From Fimbriimonadia bacterium (GTDB taxonomy: Bacteria; Armatimonadota; Fimbriimonadia; Fimbriimonadales; Fimbriimonadaceae): DNA of 64,000 bases. Every line of letters begins with the position of its first letter. Positions within the stretch are counted from its first letter, which is position 1. The stretch covers positions 1 through 64,000 of the forward strand of contig JAUICQ010000002.1 of NCBI GenBank assembly GCA_030427425.1. The letters are read 5' to 3'. The position numbers and the translations under genes are program-made. The notes under the pieces were generated by a model. It saw only the letters and a program-made list of their open reading frames with translations. It had not been told where the DNA came from and made no database searches. This document shows, piece by piece, positions 18,145-28,548 of the stretch.

Positions 18145-20052
18145 TCATACTGTACACTCTTTATTATGCTTTATCGTATATGAATCTATTTTATACTTTT
18201 CAGCATATTCAGTCTCCATTATAGATAACTCTTCAAGTTCACTATCACTCTTCTGCCATAGATTAGCAAGGGATACATATGCTTCTGATATACGGTTGTA
18301 GTTTTCAGGCTCACTCTCTATATCAGGAAAAAAGTCCACTATTGTATAATAGCTTCTCATTAGAGTAATAAGCTCTTTAGTAAGTAGTTTTCTCGGACTC
18401 CTCATGCCTAAAGATGCATTACCATCATGCTTTCTATATCCCAGTAAAATATCTGGTACTACATGATATTTAAATCTATTCACTGTTAAAAGCCAGAAAT
18501 AATAATCGGATGCGAACGGAGTCTGGAATCCGCCTGCTTTTAAAAGACTGCTCTTCTTAATCATTACAGTAGGAAAAGCAATTAAATTATGTTCAAAGAA
18601 TTTTAATAACACATTATTGTTATTTATATCATCGTAATATTCTGGAGGAATCCCTCTCGAGACAACGTTATCATACGCATCCAATACACATGCTTCACTA
18701 AATACTACATCCACAGAATTATTCTGCTGAAAAGCAGCATACTGTTTTTCTAAGCGTTCTGGGTGCATGATATCATCACCATCCATAATCGCCAGTATAT
18801 TGGATACTGAAAGATCTACAAGTTGTTTACGAAGCTTATCGAAACCTAGAAGATTTTTACCAGTGTTTTCTTGCTTGAAATACTTAATTCTTTTATCCGA
18901 TAGGTAATTGCTGATTATGCTATCAGTGTTATCTGTGCTTCCATCATTAATAATAATAAATTCAAAATCGGTAAAAGTCTGCGTTAATACAGATTCTATC
19001 ATCTCCTTAATGTAACGTTCTTCATTATATACACAAGTAAGAACACTTACTTTCGGTGAATCAGCAGCCTGAATCACGCTAAATGTTTTTGCTTCGGAAA
19101 TACCGTTTTCTTTAATTTCTAAATTTAATAACTTAGCATACTCTTTAATGAGTAAATGATCTTTACTTTTTGTATATCCAGATTTAGCTATAACATCCCG
19201 CTCTTCAAACCTTGAGAGGTAGTACTCTACTTTGGACACAAGATCGTTCTCATCAGTAAACGTCACTAAATCTTCACCAGGAGTAAAATAATCTCCTAAT
19301 TCATTACCACCATTACATATCTGAAACACTCCAGAACAAGCCGATTCGAACACTCTACTCTTCAATACAAAATCTTCATTATCTCCATCGTGACAAAAAT
19401 TCAAGACGATTTTACTAGAACTAAGAGTCTCTAAATATTCATAATGGAGCAGATACCCTCTGCAACAACCTATCAGCTCAGGATACTCTTCCCAACCTAA
19501 ACCACGTATATTTAGTCTGTATCCTGCATCCTTTAAAGCAGCTAAGTATTTTCCCCTGATATCATTTGCTCTACCTACAAAAGTAACATCATAAATCTTT
19601 TCACATTCAACTGGATAATAATTTTCCGGAACACTACAGTGAGGAACATATTTATATCTAGAATCCTCTTTATTTTTACAGTTAGAAAATAATTCTTTAT
19701 TGCTTATCCATACCTCATCAAAGTATTCTAAGCTCTTCATACTTGCTAAGCTGTTGTCTGTGAGTATACAGATAAACTTTCCAGAAAATGATGATCGTAT
19801 TGCGGCAACACATTCTAAGCTCAACCATTTATCATGTGGCACATGCACTACAGTATCAGGATTATAAGCAGATATATCCGCAAGTAGATCTTCTGGATAG
19901 AGATACCCCTCCCTTTCTATACTACATAACGGGTAGGGGCTATCTCTAAGATCGTCAGAGAGTTTATTCAGACAATAACGTATCGTATGATGTCCGTTTG
20001 TACCTTCTAACTCTTGCCTTTCGAATCCTGGTGATATTAAGTATGTTCGCAT
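18145..20052 (-). CDS. Two-domain glycosyltransferase (CgeB-like plus GT2)
   Basis: In this 635-aa protein the first ~310 residues resemble the CgeB/DUF3880 GT-B glycosyltransferases (YDVTFVGRAND, FESACSGVFQICNG). After a linker, a GT2 (GT-A) domain begins at about residue 330 with VSVLTCVYNEE and carries NDGSTDN and the metal-binding segment MDGDD. It therefore probably transfers two sugars, or the two domains act in sequence. It lacks signal or membrane segments, so it is cytosolic or membrane-peripheral. It is a close paralogue of the next gene upstream and the last gene of the sugar operon. Confidence 0.85.
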   Translation of the reverse strand: MRTYLISPGFERQELEGTNGHHTIRYCLNKLSDDLRDSPYPLCSIEREGYLYPEDLLADISAYNPDTVVHVPHDKWLSLECVAAIRSSFSGKFICILTDNSLASMKSLEYFDEVWISNKELFSNCKNKEDSRYKYVPHCSVPENYYPVECEKIYDVTFVGRANDIRGKYLAALKDAGYRLNIRGLGWEEYPELIGCCRGYLLHYEYLETLSSSKIVLNFCHDGDNEDFVLKSRVFESACSGVFQICNGGNELGDYFTPGEDLVTFTDENDLVSKVEYYLSRFEERDVIAKSGYTKSKDHLLIKEYAKLLNLEIKENGISEAKTFSVIQAADSPKVSVLTCVYNEERYIKEMIESVLTQTFTDFEFIIINDGSTDNTDSIISNYLSDKRIKYFKQENTGKNLLGFDKLRKQLVDLSVSNILAIMDGDDIMHPERLEKQYAAFQQNNSVDVVFSEACVLDAYDNVVSRGIPPEYYDDINNNNVLLKFFEHNLIAFPTVMIKKSSLLKAGGFQTPFASDYYFWLLTVNRFKYHVVPDILLGYRKHDGNASLGMRSPRKLLTKELITLMRSYYTIVDFFPDIESEPENYNRISEAYVSLANLWQKSDSELEELSIMETEYAEKYKIDSYTIKHNKECTV

Positions 20053-20071
20053 TTTTCTACACTAGTAAAAG

Positions 20072-22165
20072 TTAGTTCACTACACTTAGTTTTAAATGCT
20101 GAACACACTTCTTCTCTGGTATTTTAGCTGCTTTAACATCAGTCATCACTCGAACATTATTCTTGGCTTGCTCAAATATTTCATTCTGGATATTTGATAT
20201 TTTTTTATTTTTAAGTATGTCCTCAATCTCTTGACCAAACTTACATGCCGCATCTACTCTGTTATTCATAGCATTAAGAACTAACAGATTATTTAGTGCT
20301 TGTAAATTATACTTATCATATTTAAGGCACTGCTCCAGCTCTTTAATAGCTAATTCATGCATCTGATTATTCCCTGCTATCCATTTATTAGCTAAGAACA
20401 GATAGGCTTCAGCGATTCTTTTTTCATCCACACTATCCTCTAATAAATCTGGGAAAATATCGGTTATAGTGTAACACTTTCTCATTTTAGTTAGCAGGCT
20501 ATCTGTAAAGCTTTTTTTCGGACTAAGCAATGAGTTCGATGCACCTTGCGCATGCTGACGATATGCTAAGAGCACTTCAGGGATATAATTATAATTAAAT
20601 CGTTTTGCAGTTAAAAGCCAGAAGTAATAATCGGATGCAAACGGGGTCTGAAATCCTCCTGCTTTATGGATGCTCTCTCTCTTAATCATAACGGTAGGAT
20701 GAGCAATAAAATTAAGATCGAATAGTTTTCGTAGGAAATTATCACTATTTATCTGTTGATAAAATGATGGCGGTATTCCATCACCTACTTTGCCACCTTT
20801 TTCATTAATAATGATAGCTTCACAAAAACTTATATCTAGAGAAGGCTCTTCTTCGAAATCGGCAACTTGCTTGGCTAATCGTTCCGGGTACATGATATCG
20901 TCTGCACCCATAAACACAACATATTTACCATTGGTTAATGCTAAAGATCTCTCTATTAATTTATCAAACGAATCGAGATGTCTCCCTATATTCTCTTGAT
21001 ACTGGTATTTTATCCGTTTATCATCCTGATATTTTGAAACTAATTCTTCTGTACCATCGGTAGAACCATCGTCTAAAATCAGTAATTCAAAATTTTCAAA
21101 GGTCTGCTTCTGTACAGATTCTATCATCTCAGCAAGATATTTCTTACGATTATAGGTATAACATATAACGGTTACAAGCGGATCTTCTCCCGATTTCTCT
21201 ACAGCATCTTTCTTCTCATCACTAACAGGAGATACTCCCAGGCAATCTGCATATCGCCCTATTAACTGATGCTGCTTGCTTTTTTCATAACCGGCCTTAG
21301 CAATGGAATCACGCTCCTCAGGTTTGGATAGATAGTATCCCACCTTCTCGATTAAATCTTTCTCATCCGAAAAAGTTACAATCTCTTTACCAGAAGTAAA
21401 AAAGTTTTCTAACTCTTCCGAACCATTACATATCTGAAACGCTCCACAGGATGCTGCTTCAAATATTCTACTCTTTAATTGAAAGGCTCCATCTTTAGAA
21501 TCGTGTGCAAAGTTTAGAACAATCTTACTAGCCGACAAGCGATCTAATAACTCATAATGTAGCAGATATCCGCTAGTATTTTTTACTAGCTCTGGATAAG
21601 CTTCCCAACCAGATCCATTGATATTAATTTTATAACCAGCACTCTTCAATGCAGTTAAATATTCTGCTCTAAGATCGTTAGCTTTACCAACAAAAGTAAT
21701 ATCATAAATTTTTTCGGATTCTACTGGATAATAATTATCTGAGACGGATCCGTGCGGAACATATTTAAATTTACTATCTTCTTTCAAATTAAATGCATCG
21801 AAAATCTGTCTGCTTGTCACCCATACTTCATCATAAAAATCTACTGCTTTTGCTGGATACACATTATCATTATTTAAAATACAGACAAACTTCCCTTTAA
21901 AAGATTCCCGTATTTTCTCGGCAGCATACTTCTCTAAATAGTTATCACCTGGAGCATGCACCACCACATCCGGAGAATATTCTGATATCTCTTTCGCCAT
22001 ATCATCGCCATCAAGATACCTACCGTATACCTCCTGATCTAATTGATATTCGAAATCTCGAATCTCTGTTGATATTCTCTCCAGACAGTACCGTATGGTA
22101 TGATAACCACAAGTACTTTCTAATTCTTGTCTTACATATCCTGGTGACACTAAATAGATTTTCAT
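20072..22165 (-). CDS. Two-domain glycosyltransferase (CgeB-like plus GT2), longer paralogue
   Basis: This 697-aa protein has the same architecture as its downstream neighbour: a CgeB-like part (YDITFVGKAND, FEAASCGAFQICNG) and a GT2 part from about residue 330 (VTVICYTYNRK, DDGSTDGT, MGADD). Long identical stretches such as PFASDYYFWLLT show it is a tandem duplicate. A C-terminal extension of about 90 residues (LEQCLKYDKYNLQALNNLLV) looks like one or two TPR helices and is missing from the shorter paralogue. It starts 2 nt after the aminotransferase gene, so it is part of the same operon. Confidence 0.86.
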   Translation of the reverse strand: MKIYLVSPGYVRQELESTCGYHTIRYCLERISTEIRDFEYQLDQEVYGRYLDGDDMAKEISEYSPDVVVHAPGDNYLEKYAAEKIRESFKGKFVCILNNDNVYPAKAVDFYDEVWVTSRQIFDAFNLKEDSKFKYVPHGSVSDNYYPVESEKIYDITFVGKANDLRAEYLTALKSAGYKININGSGWEAYPELVKNTSGYLLHYELLDRLSASKIVLNFAHDSKDGAFQLKSRIFEAASCGAFQICNGSEELENFFTSGKEIVTFSDEKDLIEKVGYYLSKPEERDSIAKAGYEKSKQHQLIGRYADCLGVSPVSDEKKDAVEKSGEDPLVTVICYTYNRKKYLAEMIESVQKQTFENFELLILDDGSTDGTEELVSKYQDDKRIKYQYQENIGRHLDSFDKLIERSLALTNGKYVVFMGADDIMYPERLAKQVADFEEEPSLDISFCEAIIINEKGGKVGDGIPPSFYQQINSDNFLRKLFDLNFIAHPTVMIKRESIHKAGGFQTPFASDYYFWLLTAKRFNYNYIPEVLLAYRQHAQGASNSLLSPKKSFTDSLLTKMRKCYTITDIFPDLLEDSVDEKRIAEAYLFLANKWIAGNNQMHELAIKELEQCLKYDKYNLQALNNLLVLNAMNNRVDAACKFGQEIEDILKNKKISNIQNEIFEQAKNNVRVMTDVKAAKIPEKKCVQHLKLSVVN

Positions 22166-22167
22166 AA

Positions 22168-23424
22168 TTATTTATATCCTTTTACAATCTGCATTACATA
22201 CTCTATTTCTTCATCTTCCATTGTTGGGAATAGTGGCAATAATACACATCTATCTCTAGCTGTTACACTGTTTGGAAGATCCCACTCTTGTGGTAAGTAT
22301 GGTGGTTCTTGATGAGCATTCATCACTCCTCTTTTACTTGCAACACCATTATCTACTAGATATTGCATAAAATCTATCTGTGAGACACTATCATCTACAA
22401 GGCGTAGTATGTACGATTGATAGCAACTGCTAAAATAAGGATTTTCATAGGGTGTTTTACACCATCCCAAATCTTTAAACCCTTCTCTATAAAGATCTGC
22501 TACTCTCCTTCTTCGCGCTACGATATCATCCAGTTTTTTCAACTGCGCCAATCCCACTGCCGACTGTATATCGGTCATTCTATAATTGAACCCAGTCACT
22601 AGATAATCTTCACAGATCACCTTTTTAGAACTGTGTCGCACTAAGTCGGACACTCCCATTCCGTGCTGCCTATATAATCTGAAATACTTATCATACTCCT
22701 CATTGTTAGTAGTAATCATTCCACCATCACCAGTAGTAATTACTTTTCTGGGATGCAGACTAAAACAAGCCAACTCTGAATGTGGCGCACCTATTTTCTT
22801 TACTTTTAAAGAATTTGGATCTGTAATAGAACTACCAGACGCACACGCTGCATCTTCCATTACTGGGATATTATATTTAGCAGCTACCTTTTTAATAGCT
22901 TCTATATCAGCAGGCATTCCGGCTTGATGCACTGGCAGGATAGCACCCACTCTACCATATTCTTTATTATTCTTGTCTATGTAAGCAAGTGGCGATTCAC
23001 CTTTAGCAAGCTTATCTGTGTTTCTATAATATAATTTGTTGTCTCTACTTTCGCAATCCTCAGAAAGCACTCCTTCTAATGCAGCGGGACACATATTATA
23101 GTCTTGCAAATCTATATCTACAAAGACAGGCTCTGCCTGAGCGTGACGTACACAGTTTGCTGTAGCTATAAATGAATGACTCACTGTCAACACTACGTTT
23201 CCAGGCTTAACACCTAGTGCTAGCAAGCCTAGATGCATAGCAGTTGTACAGCTAGATACTGCACAGGCATAATCAGCACCTACTGCTTTAGCAAACTCTT
23301 TTTCAAATTCAGCAGTACGGGGTCCTTGGGTTACCCAACCCGATCGTATCGCTTCTATAGCAATGTTTTCCTCTTCAGAACTAAAGAGCGGTTTTGTAAT
23401 TGGTATTTTTCTCGATTTTAACAT
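22168..23424 (-). CDS. DegT/DnrJ/EryC1-family sugar aminotransferase
   Basis: This 418-aa PLP enzyme has VSSCTTAMHLGL near the N-terminus, the PVHQAGMPAD segment and the PLP-lysine region LHPRKVITTGDGGM (about residue 237). Family members transaminate nucleotide-linked keto-sugars. An insertion of about 35 residues precedes PVHQAG (around LSEDCESRDNKLYYRN) compared with compact members. The gene overlaps the epimerase/dehydratase by 44 nt and is followed by two glycosyltransferases, so an amino-sugar for a surface glycan is likely. The exact sugar cannot be told. Confidence 0.9.
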   Translation of the reverse strand: MLKSRKIPITKPLFSSEEENIAIEAIRSGWVTQGPRTAEFEKEFAKAVGADYACAVSSCTTAMHLGLLALGVKPGNVVLTVSHSFIATANCVRHAQAEPVFVDIDLQDYNMCPAALEGVLSEDCESRDNKLYYRNTDKLAKGESPLAYIDKNNKEYGRVGAILPVHQAGMPADIEAIKKVAAKYNIPVMEDAACASGSSITDPNSLKVKKIGAPHSELACFSLHPRKVITTGDGGMITTNNEEYDKYFRLYRQHGMGVSDLVRHSSKKVICEDYLVTGFNYRMTDIQSAVGLAQLKKLDDIVARRRRVADLYREGFKDLGWCKTPYENPYFSSCYQSYILRLVDDSVSQIDFMQYLVDNGVASKRGVMNAHQEPPYLPQEWDLPNSVTARDRCVLLPLFPTMEDEEIEYVMQIVKGYK

Positions 23425-24364
23425 CTTTCCACCATGAATAAAATTTTTCTAATCCTTCTTCTAGAGTAACTTGTGGTTGGTATCCTAATAGCTCTTTAGC
23501 TTTCGAAATATCGGCAACCTTCCTTTTGGTTTTACCTACAGTTCTTGCGGGCTTAAATTCTGGTAATACATCAGAGTTCATAACTTTTAACATTGTAGTT
23601 AATAGCTTGGATAAACTTGTAGCTTTTCCGCTACCTAAGTTTATAGTGCTATCTGTTACTGAACTTTCTGATGCTAATACTAAGCCTGCTACAAGATCGT
23701 CTATATAAACGAAGTCTAATGCATCAGAACCATCACCAAATATCTGAGGCGATTTATTCTCATGAATCATCTCCATCCATTTTGGTATCACTTCCATATG
23801 GTCACCGGAGATGGACATCTTAGGACCATAAATATTAAAGAACCTTAACGCTAAGTAATTTAAATCATGAGTTTGATAGAAACTTCTTAGCATTCCTTCA
23901 TTGAAATTCTTCAAAATGCCATAGAAGCTATAATCTGTATTTGTATGATGTTGTTCGTTTATGTATTCTACATCTGTACTGCCGTATACCATAGCAGTTG
24001 AGGCTAATATTACTTTTTTTACACCACTTTCTGCAGCATATTTAAACAGATTAAACGATCCTTCAGCCATCACTTCAAAAGCCAGCTGTGGGTTATTTGC
24101 ACATAGTGTTACTCTTAAAGCTGCAAGGTGATATATTACGTCAGTAGTTAGCACGATATTCTTCATGCTATGTTTATCTCTAATATCAACCTGAACTAAC
24201 TGAACATTGGATAAATTTATGAGAGGTTCTATGTTATTTATTATCCCTCTATCAAAATTATCTAGTAGAACTATCTTGTTCTTCTTATTTTTCGCAAGTT
24301 GATATGCTAAATTTGAGCCTACTAAACCTGCACCACCTGTAATTAATATCTTCCTCTCTTCCAT
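23381..24364 (-). CDS. NAD-dependent nucleotide-sugar epimerase/dehydratase
   Basis: This 327-aa extended SDR enzyme starts with the dinucleotide motif GGAGLVGSNLA and carries the catalytic YGILK (YxxxK, about residue 147) and the substrate-side LRFFNIYGP. Epimerases and 4,6-dehydratases cannot be separated by eye. Being first in the operon with a DegT aminotransferase suggests it makes the keto-sugar or epimerised precursor. Its 3' end overlaps the next gene by 44 nt. Confidence 0.88.
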   Translation of the reverse strand: MEERKILITGGAGLVGSNLAYQLAKNKKNKIVLLDNFDRGIINNIEPLINLSNVQLVQVDIRDKHSMKNIVLTTDVIYHLAALRVTLCANNPQLAFEVMAEGSFNLFKYAAESGVKKVILASTAMVYGSTDVEYINEQHHTNTDYSFYGILKNFNEGMLRSFYQTHDLNYLALRFFNIYGPKMSISGDHMEVIPKWMEMIHENKSPQIFGDGSDALDFVYIDDLVAGLVLASESSVTDSTINLGSGKATSLSKLLTTMLKVMNSDVLPEFKPARTVGKTKRKVADISKAKELLGYQPQVTLEEGLEKFYSWWKDVKIEKNTNYKTAL

Positions 24365-24471
24365 GAATACCCTTGAATTGAATTAACTAGTAATAATATC
24401 ATAGGTATAAAGAACAGTTTTTTTTAGTTGATCCTACAAAATTAATAGTGTGATCAGGGACTAATGCGATA

Positions 24472-27273
24472 TCAGGCAGCTTTATTATTATCTACTAAAT
24501 AGCACTTTAATTTTTTAAGTATGTCTGCTTTTTTAAATGGTTTAGAGATGTAGTCTGTCATTCCTGATTCAAGGCATTTCTTTCTATCATCTTCAAGAGC
24601 ATTTGCCGTAAGAGCTACAATCGGGATATTTCTTTTGTCATCACAAGCCAACTCTCTTATCTCTCTTGTAGCAGCATATCCATCTAATACAGGCATCTGG
24701 CAATCCATAAAGATAATATCATACTCTTTTTCTAACAGCATCTCTATGCATTCTTTTCCATTTTCCACCATATCTACAGAACAGCCCAAAGACATCAAAT
24801 GCTTTTCTGCCACCAATCTATTTGTAACATTATCTTCTGCAACAAGCACTCTACATGAACTTAATTGTGGGCACTCTTCCTTTAGTCTCTCTGTATTATT
24901 TAATAATGTCTGATAAGTCGTCTCTTTCAGCGTATTTTCTATCACTAGCTCAAATTTATGTGGAAGTATTGGATAGTCTAATATGTTATCTATAGTAGTA
25001 CCATTAATATCTCTTGTAGAAACATTCCTCTTAGGAGTTCCGTAAAGAATTACCTTTGCTTTAACATTACTTTTTTCACTAAAAAGATTTTTAAACTTTT
25101 CAGTGAATAACACATACCTACGGTCAACATCTTTCGGTATAAACAATATGATATTCTGTTTATTTGATGATTCAAAAGTTGCTACCATTGATGCGAGTAT
25201 TTCATCTGAATAATTTTTTTCGCTACAATATATACTATTAAAAACATTTTCATCTAACGATTTAATCATCTCAGAACAGTTAAATATAGAACATAAATGA
25301 ATAGTAGAAAACACTTCTGGAAGACTGCGCTCTTTCTGATAACTTATATAAGGCAGTTTTACCGTAAATATCGTACCCTTATCTACTTCACTTTGTACAA
25401 TGATGCTTCCACCTAGCAGTTCAACTAAACCTTTACAGATGGCCAACCCTAAACCAGTACCTCCGTACCTTCTTGTTGTTGATGCATCTGCTTGTACAAA
25501 CTTACTAAATAAAGTTGCCAATTTTTCTTCGGCGATACCTATTCCAGTATCTGCTACAGTAATTTCTAAATATTCAGTAGTATTTTCAACTACTTTTTTC
25601 ATTGTAAGTTTAATATTTCCTTTGTCAGTAAATTTTTCTGCGTTGCTAAGTAGATTTGTTAATATTTGACGTAACTTTACAGGATCGGAAACAATATTTT
25701 CTGGCAAAGATTTATCGTAATTTATGATTAATAGTAATTCTTTTCTCTTATAGCTATGGCCGAACATCGTATATAAATCCTGCAAAAGCTCTTGTAAATT
25801 AGTAGGGATTTTTTCTATTTCTAAAACTCCAGACTCTATTTTTGATATGCTAAGCACGTCACTTACTAGGTTCATCAAAGAACGGGCAGATTGCTGCATA
25901 CTTTTACAGTAATTTAGCTGAGAAGCAGTAAGATATTCTTCCATCAAGATATCCGAAAGACCAACTATAGCATTTACAGGAGTTCTTATCTCATGGCTCA
26001 TATTAGCCAAAAACTCACTCTTAGCACTATTAGCTTTTTCTGCATTACTAAGCGCTTTAGACAATTGTTCTTCTTTTTCTACCAAAGAATGAATACACGT
26101 ACAAGAACCAGTTAATCTATAAGGTTCACCTGTATCATCATAAAATGCTTTAGCACTTGCAGACATCCACAAATACTTATCATCAGAAGTCTTCAGCCTA
26201 TACTTAACATCTTTATATTCACCAATTCCTGCTAAATAATTTTGATGCACTTGCACTACACTTTCTACATCATCAGGATGTATCAGTTTTATCCATTCTT
26301 CAGAAGGTACTATTTTATTTACAATACCATCACCTAATAACTTAAAAGCATTTCCAGAGACTTTAACATTTCCTGTTTTTAGATCCGTATCCCAAATACC
26401 TATACTTGAACTATTTAAAGCCAGTTCATACATCTCTTTAATCTCAGAAAGCTCATTCTGCACGAGACGCTCATCAGTAATATTAGAGATAGATCCTATT
26501 ATCATGAGGGCATTATTATTACAATCTCTCTTAATGAGTCCTTTGAGCTGTATATATACTATTTTTCCGGACTTGTCTATCCAACGAAAAGAATAACTAA
26601 TTTTTTCATCGACATCTTTTATAGCCTTTTTAACCATTCTTACAAATGGCTTATAATCTTCTTTTACTACATGCTTATAAAACACTTTTGAAGGTACCCA
26701 GACATTGTGAGGAACTCCTATCTGATTAAATACTACTTCACTAACTTTTACTTTATTATTGATTAAATCCCATTCCCAAGTACCTATTTCGGAATTCAAC
26801 AACGTTATTTCAGTTAACTTGTGCTGCTCTTCAACTGATTGGTTTGTTTCTAAAATACTAGTTAAATCTTCATGGGTTCCAACTACAAATTTAACTAATC
26901 CTGAATCATCTCTATAAGCTGATGCTCTAGCACGAATTATCTTCATTCCACCTTGTTTATGATAATACCGTTGTTCAATACAAAAACTTTTAACCTTACC
27001 CTCAATATAATCTTCTAATAAGGCCCAGCTCCGTTTTTCATCTTCTGGGTGGATTAATTTTTTCCAAGTATCTAGTTCATTAGTAAGCTCTTCATCCTCA
27101 TAACCAAGCATGTTCTTCCATTCAGGAGAAAACCATATAGTCTTGGCCTGCATATTGTAAACAAATATACCATCACTACAGGCTTCTACTAAACATTTAA
27201 ACACTATCTCCAGTTCTTTACAGTCTGGTTCAGTACCTATAAAATTATTTAAAAAACATTCAACAGAACTCAC
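24472..27273 (-). CDS. Soluble PAS-containing hybrid sensor histidine kinase
   Basis: The order in this 933-aa protein is three PAS/PAC repeats (about residues 20-140, 150-270, 280-400), a HisKA domain with the phospho-His in MSHEIRTP (about residue 425), a HATPase domain (DTGIGI and [12 protein letters not shown]), a divergent linker (about residues 660-800) and a C-terminal receiver with phospho-Asp in [13 protein letters not shown] (about residue 854). No transmembrane segment is visible, so it probably senses a cytosolic signal. A phosphotransfer protein would be needed downstream, and none is adjacent. Its partner is therefore unknown. Confidence 0.93.
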   Translation of the reverse strand: MSSVECFLNNFIGTEPDCKELEIVFKCLVEACSDGIFVYNMQAKTIWFSPEWKNMLGYEDEELTNELDTWKKLIHPEDEKRSWALLEDYIEGKVKSFCIEQRYYHKQGGMKIIRARASAYRDDSGLVKFVVGTHEDLTSILETNQSVEEQHKLTEITLLNSEIGTWEWDLINNKVKVSEVVFNQIGVPHNVWVPSKVFYKHVVKEDYKPFVRMVKKAIKDVDEKISYSFRWIDKSGKIVYIQLKGLIKRDCNNNALMIIGSISNITDERLVQNELSEIKEMYELALNSSSIGIWDTDLKTGNVKVSGNAFKLLGDGIVNKIVPSEEWIKLIHPDDVESVVQVHQNYLAGIGEYKDVKYRLKTSDDKYLWMSASAKAFYDDTGEPYRLTGSCTCIHSLVEKEEQLSKALSNAEKANSAKSEFLANMSHEIRTPVNAIVGLSDILMEEYLTASQLNYCKSMQQSARSLMNLVSDVLSISKIESGVLEIEKIPTNLQELLQDLYTMFGHSYKRKELLLIINYDKSLPENIVSDPVKLRQILTNLLSNAEKFTDKGNIKLTMKKVVENTTEYLEITVADTGIGIAEEKLATLFSKFVQADASTTRRYGGTGLGLAICKGLVELLGGSIIVQSEVDKGTIFTVKLPYISYQKERSLPEVFSTIHLCSIFNCSEMIKSLDENVFNSIYCSEKNYSDEILASMVATFESSNKQNIILFIPKDVDRRYVLFTEKFKNLFSEKSNVKAKVILYGTPKRNVSTRDINGTTIDNILDYPILPHKFELVIENTLKETTYQTLLNNTERLKEECPQLSSCRVLVAEDNVTNRLVAEKHLMSLGCSVDMVENGKECIEMLLEKEYDIIFMDCQMPVLDGYAATREIRELACDDKRNIPIVALTANALEDDRKKCLESGMTDYISKPFKKADILKKLKCYLVDNNKAA

Positions 27274-27332
27274 TATTATATCTATCGGAACATTGATCCC
27301 GTATATAGATTGATGTAAATACTGGTTATTAA

Positions 27333-28400
27333 CTATTTATCTTCAGAAGCTTCAGCTAACTTTGCAGCCACTTCTGCTTTTATTAAAGCATCGAGCATCG
27401 ACTGTATATCGCCATCCATATAGGTTATCGTGTTATGCACTGAAAAACCTATTCGATGATCTGTTATCCTGCTTTGTGGAAAATTATAAGTACGGATCTT
27501 TTCCGATCTATCACCAGTCCCAATCTGACCCCGGCGCATGGACACTCGCTCTTTCTGAGCTTTTTCTAACTCTGCCTGATATAATTTCGTTCTTAAAACT
27601 TGAATCGCCCTAAGTTTATTCTGCGCCTGACTCCGTTCATCCTGGCAGGTAACAACCAATCCTGAAGGTCTATGAATAACCCTGATAGCAGTCTCATTCT
27701 TCTGTACGTGTTGCCCACCAGCAGAACTGGCTCGGAAGGTGCTTATTTCAAGATCGTCATCATTTACTTCTACATCTACCTCTTCGGCTTCTGGAAGTAC
27801 TGCAACTGTTATGGTTGATGTATGAACTCTGCCACCACTTTCCGTTTCAGGTACTCTCTGAACCCGGTGAACTCCGCTCTCATATTTTAGCTGACTGTAG
27901 GCTCCCTTAGCTTCAATAGAAAAAACCACTCTAGATACTCCGCCTATACCGGTATCTTCATGCTCTATTACATCGTATTTCCACTTTCTACGTTCAGCAT
28001 ATCTAGTGTAGGCTCGGAACATTTCAGCAGCAAATAATCCGGCTTCGCTACCACCCGCAGCTGGACGAATTTCAATAATTACAGATTTTTCATCTAGAGG
28101 GTCTTTAGGAATTAATCTAGCTTGAAGAATATCTTCTAATTCTACTAATCTATTTTCTAAGGGTTCTATTTCCTGTTGTGCTAGATCTTTCATTTCAGGA
28201 TCTAAAAGTAGTTCTTTCGCTTCTTTTAATTCATTTTCAGTCTTTCGATACTCTCTTAAATCATTTACGGTGGGTTCTAGCTCTGCATACAACCTACCTA
28301 AACGTTCTAGCTCTGAAGGATTCGTCACTACTTCTTCTTTCTGAAGCTCTAACTCTACATTCTTAAATCTTTTTTCTATCTCTTCTAATTTCTCTAACAT
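27333..28400 (-). CDS. prfA: Peptide chain release factor 1
   Basis: The 355-aa class I release factor carries the catalytic GGQ in SAGGQHVQKNETA (about residue 233) and the codon-recognition region RVPETESGGRVHTS, whose P-x-T is the RF1 (UAA/UAG) tripeptide rather than RF2's SPF. N-terminal helices and the domain boundaries are of normal length. No prmC methyltransferase follows. The gene is divergent from lysS with about 148 bp between. Confidence 0.93.
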   Translation of the reverse strand: MLEKLEEIEKRFKNVELELQKEEVVTNPSELERLGRLYAELEPTVNDLREYRKTENELKEAKELLLDPEMKDLAQQEIEPLENRLVELEDILQARLIPKDPLDEKSVIIEIRPAAGGSEAGLFAAEMFRAYTRYAERRKWKYDVIEHEDTGIGGVSRVVFSIEAKGAYSQLKYESGVHRVQRVPETESGGRVHTSTITVAVLPEAEEVDVEVNDDDLEISTFRASSAGGQHVQKNETAIRVIHRPSGLVVTCQDERSQAQNKLRAIQVLRTKLYQAELEKAQKERVSMRRGQIGTGDRSEKIRTYNFPQSRITDHRIGFSVHNTITYMDGDIQSMLDALIKAEVAAKLAEASEDK

Positions 28401-28548
28401 AAACGCAACTAAAATTATATCTCTCTTCTATTATTTTCCCCTATTTTCCGTTCTAAAATTCTAACTTATGAGAATAATCGTTATTTCACCACAAACTAGA
28501 TTTATTAGTACTGGATACAGGTGGCTTTCTCATGCAATACTTTAAAGT

